Assembly (NCBI GenBank): GCA_041396845.1
Contig: JAWKXU010000005.1
Coordinates: forward strand, 186,001 to 250,000
Direction: 5' to 3'
DNA from: JAWKXU01 sp020446465
GTDB lineage: Bacteria > Pseudomonadota > Alphaproteobacteria > Sphingomonadales > Sphingomonadaceae
DNA: 64,000 nt
Shown: positions 50,866 through 62,141 of the stretch, one piece after another
How positions within the stretch are numbered: position 1 is the first letter of the stretch
How the letters are laid out: each line of letters starts with the position of its first letter
Program-made: the position numbers and the translations under genes
The notes under the pieces: generated by a model
Database searches by the model: none
Told to the model about the DNA's origin: nothing
The model's input: the letters and a program-made list of their open reading frames with translations, nothing else

Positions 50866-51600
50866 TCAGGCTTTGGTCGCGCTGACGAGGTAATTGAGCG
50901 CCAGATCATCCGACAAGTGCAGGCCTTTCATCGGGCTGTAGGCGATGCCTTGCGGCGCGTGCATAACCAGCCCAGCGCTACCCAGCAGATCGTCCAGTTC
51001 ATCGGGTGTGACAAAATCATCCCAATGATGCGTTCCGCGCGGAATCATGCCAGTGCGTTCAGCCAGTTCGACCATCACCAGCCTGGACCGGGCGGTGCGG
51101 TTGGGCGTGGACAGCACCATCAGCCCGCCGGGCGGGAGATGCCGGGCGAGCGTGGCGACAAATGCGGCCTTATCGGCGACGTGTTCGATAACTTCCATCG
51201 CGCAGACCAGATCGAACGTGCCAAGGCCCTGCGCTGAAAGTTCACCCGCGCGGTAATCGATCGCAAGGCCCGCCCCGCTGGCATGATCCTGCGCGGCGGC
51301 GATGTTTTCTGCCGCGGCATCGACGCCGGTGACTGTCGCGCCAAGCCGGGCCAGCGGCTCTGCCAGAAGGCCAGCCCCGCATCCCACGTCAAGCGCGCCC
51401 TTCCCCGCAAGCGGTTTGCGCGAATCGGCTTTGTCCGGCCAATGCGTGTCGAGACAGTCCCGCAGGAAAGCGAGTCGTACCGGATTGAGCCGGTGAAGCA
51501 TGGCCGAAGAACCCTTGGGATCCCACCAATCCGCCGCCAGCGCGCCGAAATGGGCTGCTTCGTGTTCACGGATCGTTTCACCTGTAGTTGCAATGCTCAT
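50866..51600 (-). CDS. ubiG: Ubiquinone biosynthesis O-methyltransferase UbiG
   Basis: Bifunctional SAM-dependent methyltransferase for two O-methylation steps of ubiquinone synthesis. The 244-residue protein has motif I LDVGCGAGLLAEPLARLG and motif post-I; the conserved start is EAAHFGALAADWWDPKG, with CAMEVIEHVADKAAF and HHWDDFVTPDEL. It lies between the ArsC-like gene (convergent, stop to stop) and lysC (divergent). Confidence 0.93.
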   Translation of the reverse strand: MSIATTGETIREHEAAHFGALAADWWDPKGSSAMLHRLNPVRLAFLRDCLDTHWPDKADSRKPLAGKGALDVGCGAGLLAEPLARLGATVTGVDAAAENIAAAQDHASGAGLAIDYRAGELSAQGLGTFDLVCAMEVIEHVADKAAFVATLARHLPPGGLMVLSTPNRTARSRLVMVELAERTGMIPRGTHHWDDFVTPDELDDLLGSAGLVMHAPQGIAYSPMKGLHLSDDLALNYLVSATKA

Positions 51601-51655
51601 AATCCCCCCCTAACAGCGCGCCGAACCTCTTTCCAGCAATGCGGGAGCGAAAGTC

Positions 51656-52936
51656 TTGGCCCGGATCGTGATGAAGTTTGGCGGTACGTCGATGGCCGGC
51701 ACGGAGCGTATTCGCCGTGTCGCCAATATCGTGCGTCGCCACCAGGAGGCGGGGCACGAGGTTGCGGTTGTCGTTTCGGCCATGGCGGGCGAGACAGATC
51801 GGCTGGTGAACTTCTGCCGCGAAGCCAATCCGCTTTATGACCCGGCAGAATACGATGTGGTCGTCGCCAGTGGTGAACAGGTGACGGCAGGTCTGCTGGC
51901 GCTGACACTGCAGGCAATGGGTTGCAAGGCCCGCAGCTGGCTCGGCTGGCAATTACCCGTCAACACGGTAGAAGCTCACAGCAAGGCCCGTATCGAGGGG
52001 ATCGATGCAGATGCGCTTGTCGCTGCCATGCAAACGGGAGAGGTGGCGGTCATCCCCGGATTTCAGGGTATCAGCCAGAACGGACGCGTCACGACGCTGG
52101 GCCGGGGCGGTTCCGATACGTCGGCTGTTGCGGTTGCCGCAGCAGTCAAGGCGGACCGCTGCGATATCTATACCGATGTGGACGGGGTTTATACCACTGA
52201 CCCGCGGATCGTCGTCAAGGCGCGCAAACAGCATTACGTCACTTATGAAGAAATGCTCGAACTGGCGAGCGTCGGGGCCAAAGTGCTCCAGACCCGCTCC
52301 GTTGGCCTCGCGATGAAGGAAGGCGTGCGAGTGCAGGTGCTTTCCTCTTTTGTGGATGACGATGCGCCGTTGGCCGATACCATTCCCGGAACGATGATCG
52401 TTTCAGATGATGAACTGGCCCGTATTCAGAAGGATCAAGGCATGGAACGCCAGCTTATTACCGGCATTGCACACGACAAGAACGAAGCCAAGGTGATCCT
52501 CACCCGGGTGCCGGACAGGCCGGGCGCGGTTGCCCACATTTTCGGCCCGCTGGCCGATGCGGGGATCAATGTCGATATGATCATCCAGAACGTGGGCCGC
52601 GACAAGGGTGAGACGGATGTGACGTTTACGGTTACATCTGCCGATCTTGTGCGCACGCAGACCCTGCTGGAAGAGCGGCAGGGTGAGATCGGCTTCAACC
52701 GTATCCTCACTGACCCCAAGGTCGCCAAGATCAGCGTTGTTGGCGTCGGTATGAAAAGCCATGCAGGCGTTGCGGCACAGATGTTCCAGTCATTGGCTGA
52801 TCGTGGCATCAACATTCAGGCAATCTCGACCAGCGAGATCAAGGTTTCCGTCCTGATCGACGAGGATGAGACGGAACTTGCGGTGCGAGTGCTGCACACC
52901 GCCTATGGACTGGACGCGGAGAGCGAAGCAGCCTGA
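51656..52936 (+). CDS. lysC: Aspartate kinase
   Basis: Catalyses the first step to lysine, threonine and methionine. 426 residues: kinase domain (1-250) with MKFGGTSMAG and GRGGSDTSAVA, and two ACT domains (about 265-420). Start TTG 51656: GGGAG lies 8 bases before it, and the ATG five codons on (51671) has no site. A terminator follows at 52975. Feedback regulation by lysine/threonine through the ACT domains is expected. Confidence 0.93.
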   Translation: MARIVMKFGGTSMAGTERIRRVANIVRRHQEAGHEVAVVVSAMAGETDRLVNFCREANPLYDPAEYDVVVASGEQVTAGLLALTLQAMGCKARSWLGWQLPVNTVEAHSKARIEGIDADALVAAMQTGEVAVIPGFQGISQNGRVTTLGRGGSDTSAVAVAAAVKADRCDIYTDVDGVYTTDPRIVVKARKQHYVTYEEMLELASVGAKVLQTRSVGLAMKEGVRVQVLSSFVDDDAPLADTIPGTMIVSDDELARIQKDQGMERQLITGIAHDKNEAKVILTRVPDRPGAVAHIFGPLADAGINVDMIIQNVGRDKGETDVTFTVTSADLVRTQTLLEERQGEIGFNRILTDPKVAKISVVGVGMKSHAGVAAQMFQSLADRGINIQAISTSEIKVSVLIDEDETELAVRVLHTAYGLDAESEAA

Positions 52937-52974
52937 AGGCCCGCAATTTACGTTTCCTGCTGACAAATGCAAAC

Positions 52975-53008
52975 AGAGCCGGGAAGGGATGACCTGCCCG
53001 GCTCTTTT
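52975..53008 (+). terminator. Terminator after lysC
   Basis: AGAGCCGGG (52975-52983) and CCCGGCTCT (52997-53005) form a nine-bp stem, with Ts following (TTTT). Confidence 0.88.
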
Positions 53009-53042
53009 GCTGTGTCGGGGCCTGCGCGCGCCTTCACATGGC

Positions 53043-53100
53043 CTATAGCGTTTCGTGAAAAGGTTGAATCGGAAGAAACATTATAAGATTTTATTTGTCC
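53043..53100 (+). repeat. Dispersed two-hairpin repeat, copy 5 (hairpin A only)
   Basis: CTATAGCGTTTC ... GAAACATTATAAG, then ATTTTATTTGTC corresponds to the spacer of the full copies. Hairpin B is missing. It lies between lysC's terminator and the convergent channel gene. Confidence 0.8.
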
Positions 53101-53107
53101 ACGCCGC

Positions 53108-54271
53108 CTAATCCTTGCGGTCGATCTGGTCGAGCTTGCGGGCGGCCCATTCACGTCCGCCAAGGCCAAAGGCCAGCGCGCCTGCAACGGCAGTGCCGAT
53201 GACCAGCGCGGCAAAGGCGATCTCGACGATTTCCTCGCCAACCCCCATGAATTGCAAACCCATGAAGGTGAACAGCACGCTGGCGGTCCAGCGCACGATG
53301 CTGGCAGCCAACGGGTTCTGCCCAGCACCGGAAACCAGTCGTGCGATCAGCCCGGCAATGAAGAACCCGGCCACAATCACCACGCTGCCAAAGATCACCC
53401 GACCGCCCAGCTCAAGAACCTTGTCCAGAATCGCCGTCAGTTCCGCAAAGCCAAGGATGCGGGTGGCGGCAATGGCGAAGAACAGGACAATCGCGATCTG
53501 CGCAATCCGTGCGATCAGGGCCGATGCCGTTGTGCCTTCGGGCAGGATGTCTGCCGAAGCGATTGAGCGGTCAACGCCAAGGCCCGGCAGCACTTCGCGC
53601 AGCATCTGGGCTGCAAAGCGCGAGATGACATAGCCGATGCCCAGCAGGATGGCGCCACCCAACACATTGGGCACAGCGCCCAGGATCATGCGCAGCATGT
53701 CACTGGCGGGTTCTGACACGGTCGTCAGGTTGAGCGCTTCCAGCGCGGCTATCGCAACCGGAATGATGATAAGGATATAGACGATCGTGCCCAGCGTCTT
53801 GCTGATCGCGTTGTTGCCCGTAACCGAATCCACGCCGCCCTTGTTCGCCCATTTGTCGAAATCAACAGTCTGCAAGGCAGTGACAGTTATGTCACGCGCG
53901 ATGCGGGCAACGAACATGCCGATGAAGAAAATCAGCCCCGCCCCGACCAGGCGCGGGATGAAGCCCATGACATTGTTAAGCAGCGTTTCGACCGGCCCCA
54001 TGACGCCACCAAGGCTGAGGACTTGCAGTATTGCGAGCAGCCCCAGCAACCAGATCAGCAGGCTGACGATTCTGCCAAGCGATTCGCCGATAGAGGCGTC
54101 CGTTCCCGTTGCCTGACGCAGGAACGCAATTTTGGAAACAAGCTGGGTGAAAGCCCACTGGGCGGCCTTGGCCAGCAGCCATGTCGCAATCAGTATCGCA
54201 ACCGCGACGAGCGCCTTTTCGCCAATCTCCACCGCGAGGTCGGGATTGAACCGGTAATTGCCTATCGACAT
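53108..54271 (-). CDS. TM-helix repeat protein, mechanosensitive channel type (CmpX-like)
   Basis: 387-residue membrane protein with about ten hydrophobic helices. Repeated short motifs typical of the TM_helix family (PRLVGAGLIFFIGMFVARIAR; PNVLGGAILLGIGYVISRF; VIFGSVVIVAGFFIAGLIARL) alternate with helical linkers. Related proteins such as CmpX lie near cell-wall stress systems. Start ATG 54271 (GGGGAAC ahead) rather than a TTG two codons earlier. Function is unproven. Confidence 0.82.
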   Translation of the reverse strand: MSIGNYRFNPDLAVEIGEKALVAVAILIATWLLAKAAQWAFTQLVSKIAFLRQATGTDASIGESLGRIVSLLIWLLGLLAILQVLSLGGVMGPVETLLNNVMGFIPRLVGAGLIFFIGMFVARIARDITVTALQTVDFDKWANKGGVDSVTGNNAISKTLGTIVYILIIIPVAIAALEALNLTTVSEPASDMLRMILGAVPNVLGGAILLGIGYVISRFAAQMLREVLPGLGVDRSIASADILPEGTTASALIARIAQIAIVLFFAIAATRILGFAELTAILDKVLELGGRVIFGSVVIVAGFFIAGLIARLVSGAGQNPLAASIVRWTASVLFTFMGLQFMGVGEEIVEIAFAALVIGTAVAGALAFGLGGREWAARKLDQIDRKD

Positions 54272-54391
54272 CGTCAAGTTCCCCTGTTTTGCTTGTAATT
54301 TCAGGGACTATATCATGCCATCGCCAGAATGTGAAAACCTGTCGGCGTGGCTTGTGGATGAGGGGCGGCGGGCGTCAATGTCTTCCGCAAC

Positions 54392-54424
54392 AAAAAACCT
54401 CCCTGTCGATGAACGGCAGGGAGG
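54392..54424 (-). terminator. Terminator after katG
   Basis: CCTCCCTG (54398-54405) pairs with CAGGGAGG (54417-54424); the minus-strand tail is TTTTTT (complement of 54392-54397). It lies about 120 bp after the katG stop. Confidence 0.85.
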
Positions 54425-54542
54425 TCATTTTGTCAGACTACGCAAATGAGGGGTGAGGGTCCCCAGCCACGACCAGAAGGCTCCGCGCGTCTGTTTATCG
54501 AAAGCAGCGGAGCCATCAGTCTGCCGCGCTTCGTAGTCTTAC

Positions 54543-56702
<2,160 letters not shown>

Positions 56703-57032
56703 GTCAGTCTCCTCCTTGTTTTCTGCCGTCTCGCAAGTGTGAGACTGGCCGGATGGCTATGACGTATCAGACGGATGATTATTGATGAAAGTAATAAACT
56801 CGGCCACCATGATCGGAAAAATAGATTATATGGAGGTCGAGGCATTTGCACCGCTTTGCAGCATTGCCGTCGGTTGCGGCCAGATCATCCGCCTTACCGC
56901 AAATGTAACGCGCGAGACGGGAAAATGCTCCGGGAAATCTTCCTGTGGCTTGCCGTGCATCGGTGCTGGGCCTATCGCCCCATTCTTGCATGATATTCAT
57001 GCGCCGATGCGGGCAGGCAACAGGAGCGATTT
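56703..57032. other. 330-bp intergenic region between divergent katG and the NMO-like gene
   Basis: GTCTC (56728-56732) and GAGAC (56741-56745) form an inverted repeat 26 bp from the katG start, a possible operator. Several short open frames exist (for example 56782-57036) but have no ribosome site or family signal. No other gene is supported. Confidence 0.5.
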
Positions 57033-58043
57033 GTGACGACTTTCCCCAAAACCCATGCGTTGATGAAGCGTGGGACAGAATTTCTGGGCTGCGAGCACGC
57101 AATCCTGTGCGGCGCGATGAGCTGGGTTTCGGAACGTAATCTGGTGTCGGCAATCAGCAATGCAGGCGGCTTTGGGGTTATTGCCTGCGGGGCTATGACG
57201 CCCGAATTGCTCGATGCGGAAATTGCAGGGACAAAGGCGCTGACCGCCAAGCCCTTTGGCGTGAATCTTATCACGATGCACCCGCAGCTTTTTGACCTTA
57301 TCGGCGTGTGCGAAAAGCACGGCGTTAGTCATGTCGTGCTGGCAGGCGGAATCCCGCCCAAAGGCAGCGTTGAAGCGATCAAGGCTTTTGGCGCGAAAGT
57401 CATTGTCTTTGCCCCGACTCTGGCGCTTGCGAAAAAACTGCTGCGGTCTGGCGGGGATGCGCTGGTGATCGAAGGGATGGAAGCGGGCGGACACATTGGC
57501 CCGGTGGCAACCAGCGTGCTGGCGCAAGAGTTCCTGCCTGAACTTGCCGAAGATCATGTTGTTTTTGTTGCAGGCGGGATTGGCCGCGGGGAACTTGTCG
57601 CAGGTTATCTCGAAATGGGGGCGGCGGGCGTCCAGCTTGGCACCCGTTTCGCCTGCGCGAGTGAGAGCATCGCCCACCCGGACTTCAAGAAAGCATTCTT
57701 CCGCGCCAATGCCCGCGATGCCGTCGCCAGTGTGCAGGTGGACCCGCGCCTGCCAGTGATCCCGGTGCGCGCGCTCAAGAACAAGGGGACGGAAGAATTC
57801 ACGGCCAAGCAGCGCGAAGTCGCGCAACTGCTGGATGAAGGCAAAGTCGATATGGGTGAAGCGCAACTCCAGATCGAACATTTCTGGGCCGGCGCATTAC
57901 GGCGCGCGGTAATTGATGGCGACGTTGAAAACGGCTCGATCATGGCAGGCCAGTCGGTTGGTATGGTCCGGCAGGAAGAACCCGTTGCCGCCATTATCGC
58001 CGAGCTTCTGGCTGAAAGCGAAGCGGCACTGGCGCGGCGGTGA
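57033..58043 (+). CDS. Nitronate monooxygenase / 2-nitropropane dioxygenase family flavoprotein
   Basis: 336-residue FMN enzyme of the NPD/NMO TIM-barrel family. Barrel motifs are clear: AISNAGGFGVIACG, GVNLITMHPQ, EGMEAGGHIG (with the catalytic-region His), VFVAGGIGRGELVAGYLEMGAAGVQLGTRF. GTG start at 57033 has AGGAG ahead. Members oxidise nitronates or act as enoyl-ACP reductase-like or quinone reductases; the substrate cannot be decided. Followed by a dienelactone hydrolase gene on the same strand. Confidence 0.88.
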   Translation: MTTFPKTHALMKRGTEFLGCEHAILCGAMSWVSERNLVSAISNAGGFGVIACGAMTPELLDAEIAGTKALTAKPFGVNLITMHPQLFDLIGVCEKHGVSHVVLAGGIPPKGSVEAIKAFGAKVIVFAPTLALAKKLLRSGGDALVIEGMEAGGHIGPVATSVLAQEFLPELAEDHVVFVAGGIGRGELVAGYLEMGAAGVQLGTRFACASESIAHPDFKKAFFRANARDAVASVQVDPRLPVIPVRALKNKGTEEFTAKQREVAQLLDEGKVDMGEAQLQIEHFWAGALRRAVIDGDVENGSIMAGQSVGMVRQEEPVAAIIAELLAESEAALARR

Positions 58044-58091
58044 AACCCGTGCCACCCTTGCGCGTTGTGGGTGCTGTAAGGGAGGTTTGCG

Positions 58092-59042
58092 ATGTGCGAT
58101 GAAAACGACAATGCCCGTTTCGATGCCGCTTTGGCTCGGCGCGGGCTGAGCCGGCGCGAGTTTGCAGCCATGGGCACGGCGGTTCTTGCCTGGGCCTGTA
58201 GCCCGACCGGAAGCAACGCGGACGAACGAGGCGCAACGTCTGGCGCCGAGGTTATTCCACTCAGCGAAGACACGGTCAGCATTGCCACGCCTGATGGCCA
58301 GGCAGATGCCTTTTTCGTGTATCCGGCAAAAGGCGATCATCCCGCCGTTCTGCTATGGACCGACATTGCCGGGTTGCGTGAAGCCTTCAAGGCGATGGCT
58401 CGCCGTCTGGCGCGCGAAGGCTATGGTGTGCTGATCCTCAACCCCTACTACCGTTGGGCCAGATCCCCGCAGTGGGACAGTTTTGCCGAATGGATGGATA
58501 AATCGGGCGTTGATGGCGTTGCGCCATGGCGGGAAAAGCTGACAAAAGACGCGATTTCAAGCGATGCGAAGGCGGCGATCGGCTGGCTCGTCGAACAACC
58601 GGGCGTGGACGCCAGTGCAGGGGTTGGGACCATGGGCTTCTGCATGGGCGGGCCGTTCGCCATGTGGACTGCCTCTGCCGTGTCGGAATGGGTCCGGGCC
58701 GTCGCCACGTTTCATGGCAGCCGCCTTGTGGCAGAAGGAGAGGACAGCCCGCACCGCAGCCTTGCAGACAGCAAGGCCGCCTATCTTATCGCCATTGCCC
58801 GCAACGATGACGAAAAAGACCCCACTGCGGATGATACCTTGCGCGATGCGGCAAAGGCCGCCGGTCGTCCGGCTGAGATAGAAGTATATCCTGCCGATCA
58901 TGGCTGGATGGTGGCTGATTCCCCGGTCTATGCCGAAAGCCCGGCAGAAGGCGCCTGGCAGCGGCTGCTGGTGCTCTTTTCGGAAAATCTGCGTCACGGG
59001 TCAGTCATGCTGCCTCCACCCGAGGCTGAGCAGCCCCTTTGA
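58092..59042 (+). CDS. Dienelactone hydrolase family protein with Tat-like signal
   Basis: 316-residue alpha/beta hydrolase. The N-terminus has a twin-arginine motif followed by a hydrophobic stretch and a Cys (SRREFAAMGTAVLAWACS), suggesting Tat export, possibly as a lipoprotein. The catalytic Cys is in GFCMGG (near 183), Asp in the IARNDDEKDP region and His in ADHGWM. Substrate unknown; dienelactone hydrolases act in aromatic degradation. It is 48 bp after the NMO-like gene; a shared operon is possible. Confidence 0.85.
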   Translation: MCDENDNARFDAALARRGLSRREFAAMGTAVLAWACSPTGSNADERGATSGAEVIPLSEDTVSIATPDGQADAFFVYPAKGDHPAVLLWTDIAGLREAFKAMARRLAREGYGVLILNPYYRWARSPQWDSFAEWMDKSGVDGVAPWREKLTKDAISSDAKAAIGWLVEQPGVDASAGVGTMGFCMGGPFAMWTASAVSEWVRAVATFHGSRLVAEGEDSPHRSLADSKAAYLIAIARNDDEKDPTADDTLRDAAKAAGRPAEIEVYPADHGWMVADSPVYAESPAEGAWQRLLVLFSENLRHGSVMLPPPEAEQPL

Positions 59043-59146
59043 ATCACCCTAATCCCCACAAAGGTAACACAATTTCCAGTTTTCCTTGCCAGAGTGCCCC
59101 CCGCCGTTAGAATCGCGGTTTGTATGAAGGCATAGGGGGTTAGGCG

Positions 59147-60148
59147 ATGGGCGGATTTTTGATCGCACTGGTGTTTCTGGTGGTGGTATTTCTGCTGATG
59201 GGCGTGCGCGTCGTGCGGCAGGGCTTCGTCTATACCATTGAACGACTGGGCAAGTTCACGCTGGCTGCTGACCCTGGCCTGCACCTTATCATCCCTTTCA
59301 TCGACCGCGTCGGCCAGAAAGTGAACATGATGGAACAAGTGCTCGACATTCCGGGCCAGGAAATCATTACCAAGGATAACGCCATGGTCGGCGTGGATGC
59401 GGTTGTGTTCTTTCAGGTGCTGGATGCGGGCAAGGCGGCTTATGAAGTGGCCAACCTCTACAACGCGATCATGGCGCTCACCACCACCAACCTGCGTACG
59501 GTGATGGGTTCCATGGACCTTGATGAAACGCTGTCCAAACGTGACGAGATCAACGCACGGCTGCTGGCCGTGGTGGACCATGCAACCTCGCCCTGGGGCG
59601 TGAAGATCACCCGGGTCGAGATCAAGGATATTCGTCCGCCGCTTGACATTTCCGAAGCCATGGCCCGCCAGATGAAGGCTGAACGACTGAAGCGTGCGGA
59701 AATCCTTGAGGCCGAAGGTGACAGGGCATCCAAAATCCTGCGCGCCGAAGGTGAAAAGCAGTCAGCCATTCTCGAAGCGGAAGGCCGCCGCGAATCCGCC
59801 TTCCGCGATGCTGAAGCGCGCGAACGCGAAGCCGAAGCCGAAGCCCGCGCCACCCACATGGTGAGCCAGGCTATCGCGGAATCCGGCAGCCAGGCGATCA
59901 ATTACTTCGTCGCGCAGAAATACACAGAAGCCGTAGGCAAATTCGCCACCTCGCCCAATGCCAAGACAATCCTGTTTCCTGTCGAGGCAACCAACCTTAT
60001 CGGCACGCTTGGCGGTGTGGGTGAACTGGTCAGGGAAGCGCTGGGCGATGGCAGCGGTGGACGCTCTGGCGCAGCGCCGGCACAACCTTCGCGCCCTGCC
60101 GCGCCTCGTCCGCGCAGCAGTGTGCCACCATCGACAGGTGGGCAGTGA
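59147..60148 (+). CDS. SPFH/band 7 membrane protein (stomatin/QmcA-like)
   Basis: 333 residues: one N-terminal membrane helix (LIALVFLVVVFLLMGVRVV), then the SPFH domain (about 30-200) and a long coiled-coil rich in AEGER/AEARE (about 175-260) and an Ala/Pro-rich tail. It is paired with the NfeD gene by a TGATG overlap, a standard pairing of membrane microdomain proteins. Probably forms a large oligomeric scaffold in the inner membrane. Confidence 0.9.
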   Translation: MGGFLIALVFLVVVFLLMGVRVVRQGFVYTIERLGKFTLAADPGLHLIIPFIDRVGQKVNMMEQVLDIPGQEIITKDNAMVGVDAVVFFQVLDAGKAAYEVANLYNAIMALTTTNLRTVMGSMDLDETLSKRDEINARLLAVVDHATSPWGVKITRVEIKDIRPPLDISEAMARQMKAERLKRAEILEAEGDRASKILRAEGEKQSAILEAEGRRESAFRDAEAREREAEAEARATHMVSQAIAESGSQAINYFVAQKYTEAVGKFATSPNAKTILFPVEATNLIGTLGGVGELVREALGDGSGGRSGAAPAQPSRPAAPRPRSSVPPSTGGQ

Positions 60149-60627
60149 TGGACGCGCTCAGCACGCTCGATCCGCACTGGGCGTGGCTCGCACTGGGCGT
60201 GGCGCTGGGCGTGGCGGAAATGGTCGTTCCGGGCGTCTTCCTGATCTGGATGGCGGGCGCCGCCATCATCACCGGCATGATCACATGGGTGGTGCCGATC
60301 GGGGTGCCGTTACAGATCGTGATTTTCGTGGTTCTGGCGCTGGCCGCTGTCTTTGCCGGGCGGCGTTATCTGCGCGATAACCCGGTGGTCGCAGCCGACC
60401 CGATGATGAACCGGCGCGGTTCACGGCTGGTCGGCGAAACCGCCATCGTCACGCAGGCTATCGAAGGCGGTTCAGGCCGTATCCATCATGGCGATAGCGA
60501 ATGGCTGGCGCGCGGGCCGGATACCCCGCCCGGCACCCGTGTGCGAATTGTTGGCAGTGATGGCGCAGTTTTGCTGGTGGAGCCTATAGCGTTTCATGAA
60601 AAGGCTGAATCGGAAGAAACGCCATAG
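60148..60627 (+). CDS. NfeD-family membrane protein, C-terminal tail taken from a repeat
   Basis: 159 residues from the ATG at 60148 (an upstream GTG is one codon earlier). Two or three membrane helices (about 10-80) precede the C-terminal OB-fold (about 90-145), as in short NfeD partners of SPFH proteins. The normal ending should be near LLVEP; from there the frame enters the dispersed repeat and encodes IAFHEKAESEETP before a TAG inside the repeat. Those 13 residues are thus repeat-encoded and probably neutral. Confidence 0.88.
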   Translation: MDALSTLDPHWAWLALGVALGVAEMVVPGVFLIWMAGAAIITGMITWVVPIGVPLQIVIFVVLALAAVFAGRRYLRDNPVVAADPMMNRRGSRLVGETAIVTQAIEGGSGRIHHGDSEWLARGPDTPPGTRVRIVGSDGAVLLVEPIAFHEKAESEETP

Positions 60628-60690
60628 GCTTTTGATTTGTCGCATTTCCTGGCCGAGAAAGTCTATCAACTTTTTCTTGAAATGCTCTAT
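60584..60690 (+). repeat. Dispersed two-hairpin repeat, copy 6 (full length)
   Basis: Hairpin A: CTATAGCGTTTC ... GAAACGCCATAG (the CCATAG includes the NfeD stop TAG at 60625-60627). Spacer GCTTTTGATTTGTC. Hairpin B: GCATTTCCTGGCCG ... CTTTTTCTTGAAATGC. It lies between the convergent NfeD gene and the gene ending at 60707. Confidence 0.9.
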
Positions 60691-60706
60691 CGCCTGACAG
60701 GCTGCG

Positions 60707-61672
60707 TCAGCGCCTCACCGCGCTGACATCGGTGCCAAACCGGCCATGCTTGCGATAGCGGACCATCCACTTGTCAAGAAACAGGCCAAGCGGGCTGGGC
60801 GTAACGCCCAATTCTTTCAATCCGGGCGCCTTGCCTGAAGGGACGTTTCCAGCCTGCAGCAGCTTCCACTGATCGCTGGTGATTGGCGCACCAGGAAGCC
60901 ACCCGGTCAGCGTGGCGATAATGCCCGAAACGCTGTCTGGCAGTTCGACGAACAGCGGCTTGCGTGCAGCGGCATCGGCAATCCGGTGGTTGAGTTCTGC
61001 CATCGTCAGGGCCTCTGGACCTGCGATCTCGTAGGTTTTGCCGCCATGGCTGGCAGGATCGGCAAGCGTCTCCAGCACAGCGCGCGCGGCATCGTCCACC
61101 CACAAGGGTTGCATTGTCGCTTTCGGACCGAACACCGGCAGGACCGGCAGAGAAGCAGCCAGACCAGCAAACATGTTGATGAAGTTGTCGTCCTCTCCAA
61201 AGAGGACAGAAGCGCGCAGCACTGTTGTTCCGGGGAAGGCTTCGCGCGCGGCATTCTCGCCCTGGGCCTTGGTGCGGGCATAAGGCACCTCGCTTGCCGC
61301 ATCAGCGCCAATGGCGGACATCAGCACGAATGCCGTTGCGCCATTGTCGTGGGCGGCCCTGGCGGCAAGTGCAGGTCCCCGCACATGGAGTGCGTCCAGA
61401 TTTCCGTCGAAAGCACCGACCAGATAAACCGCAGCATCCGCGCCCTGCATGGCGGCGGCCACGCTGTCGGCGTGTGTGACGCTGCACGGCACGAATTGCA
61501 CTTGCCCAAGATTGGCGAGCGGTTTCAGCGCCATCGCCTTTTCCGGGTGGCGGCAGGCGACACGCACACGCGCACCTGCTGCCAGCAATTGCTGGGCAAC
61601 GTGGCGGCCGACATAGCCGCTGCCGCCAATGAGAGTGACCAGTTTTCCGTTGAGCGAATTGCGGGAGTCCAT
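60707..61672 (-). CDS. NDUFA9-like NAD(P)-binding protein
   Basis: 321-residue Rossmann-fold protein of the atypical SDR class related to the complex I accessory subunit NDUFA9. The dinucleotide motif is GGSGYVGRHVAQQL, followed by RVACRHPEKA and the segment VLRASVLFGEDDNFINMF. The C-terminus has LKELGVTPSPLG. Start ATG 61672 is chosen; the open frame continues upstream but lacks conserved sequence. Possible roles are complex I assembly or quinone-related metabolism. Confidence 0.87.
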   Translation of the reverse strand: MDSRNSLNGKLVTLIGGSGYVGRHVAQQLLAAGARVRVACRHPEKAMALKPLANLGQVQFVPCSVTHADSVAAAMQGADAAVYLVGAFDGNLDALHVRGPALAARAAHDNGATAFVLMSAIGADAASEVPYARTKAQGENAAREAFPGTTVLRASVLFGEDDNFINMFAGLAASLPVLPVFGPKATMQPLWVDDAARAVLETLADPASHGGKTYEIAGPEALTMAELNHRIADAAARKPLFVELPDSVSGIIATLTGWLPGAPITSDQWKLLQAGNVPSGKAPGLKELGVTPSPLGLFLDKWMVRYRKHGRFGTDVSAVRR

Positions 61673-61877
61673 GGGTTGAACGCCTGTTCCTAGCAGTGAA
61701 AATAAAGCAGCCTGCCGGTGCCATGCCGCAAGCTGCCCACGGCTGCAAGCCATGACAGCCCGCGATGAAGGCGATTGTCGAAAATTGTCTATGCAGAACG
61801 CATTGACAAGCATGGCTGGGCGGGTCTATCGGCGCGCTCCTACCTGCTGTGCAACATTCGATGATTGCATGGCCCGT

Positions 61878-61964
61878 GCCCAGATGGCGGAATTGGTAGA
61901 CGCACCAGCTTCAGGTGCTGGCGCTCGCAAGGGCGTGGAGGTTCGAGTCCTCTTCTGGGCACCA
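61878..61964 (+). tRNA. tRNA-Leu(CAG)
   Basis: Acceptor stem GCCCAGA/TCTGGGC (61878-61884 and 61954-61960). Anticodon loop TTCAGGT gives anticodon CAG (61912-61914), recognising CUG. A long variable arm and GTTCGAGTC T-loop are present, and CCA is encoded (61962-61964). An integrase gene begins 178 bp downstream, so the 3' end of this tRNA is the likely attachment site. Confidence 0.95.
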
Positions 61965-62141
61965 TTTGTTCTCATCAGAACGTTCCAAAACATTGCAGAA
62001 ACGGCGGAATTCTGCCATTCTTGACCTCTAGCGCAGAAAGCGAGGTCTTGTTTTGTTCCGCTTTGTTCCAACGTCTCTGGGGGCCTCGGCTGGGGGCTCC
62101 AGCTCAAAAGCCCCCAAATCGCACGAAAGTGAGGCCCCCAA
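61940..62141 (+). mobile_element. Probable attachment site region at the tRNA-Leu 3' end
   Basis: The tRNA 3' end (GGTTCGAGTCCTCTTCTGGG, then CACCA) should be the attL core. A 10-bp direct repeat GCCCCCAAAT flanks the integrase start (near 62110 and 62134). The other end of the island is outside the window, so the core cannot be checked. Confidence 0.45.

Noticed and set aside
56782..57036. Short open frame before the NMO-like gene (84 codons)
   Set aside because: No ribosome site, no family signal, and it overlaps the supported GTG start and ribosome site of the next gene.
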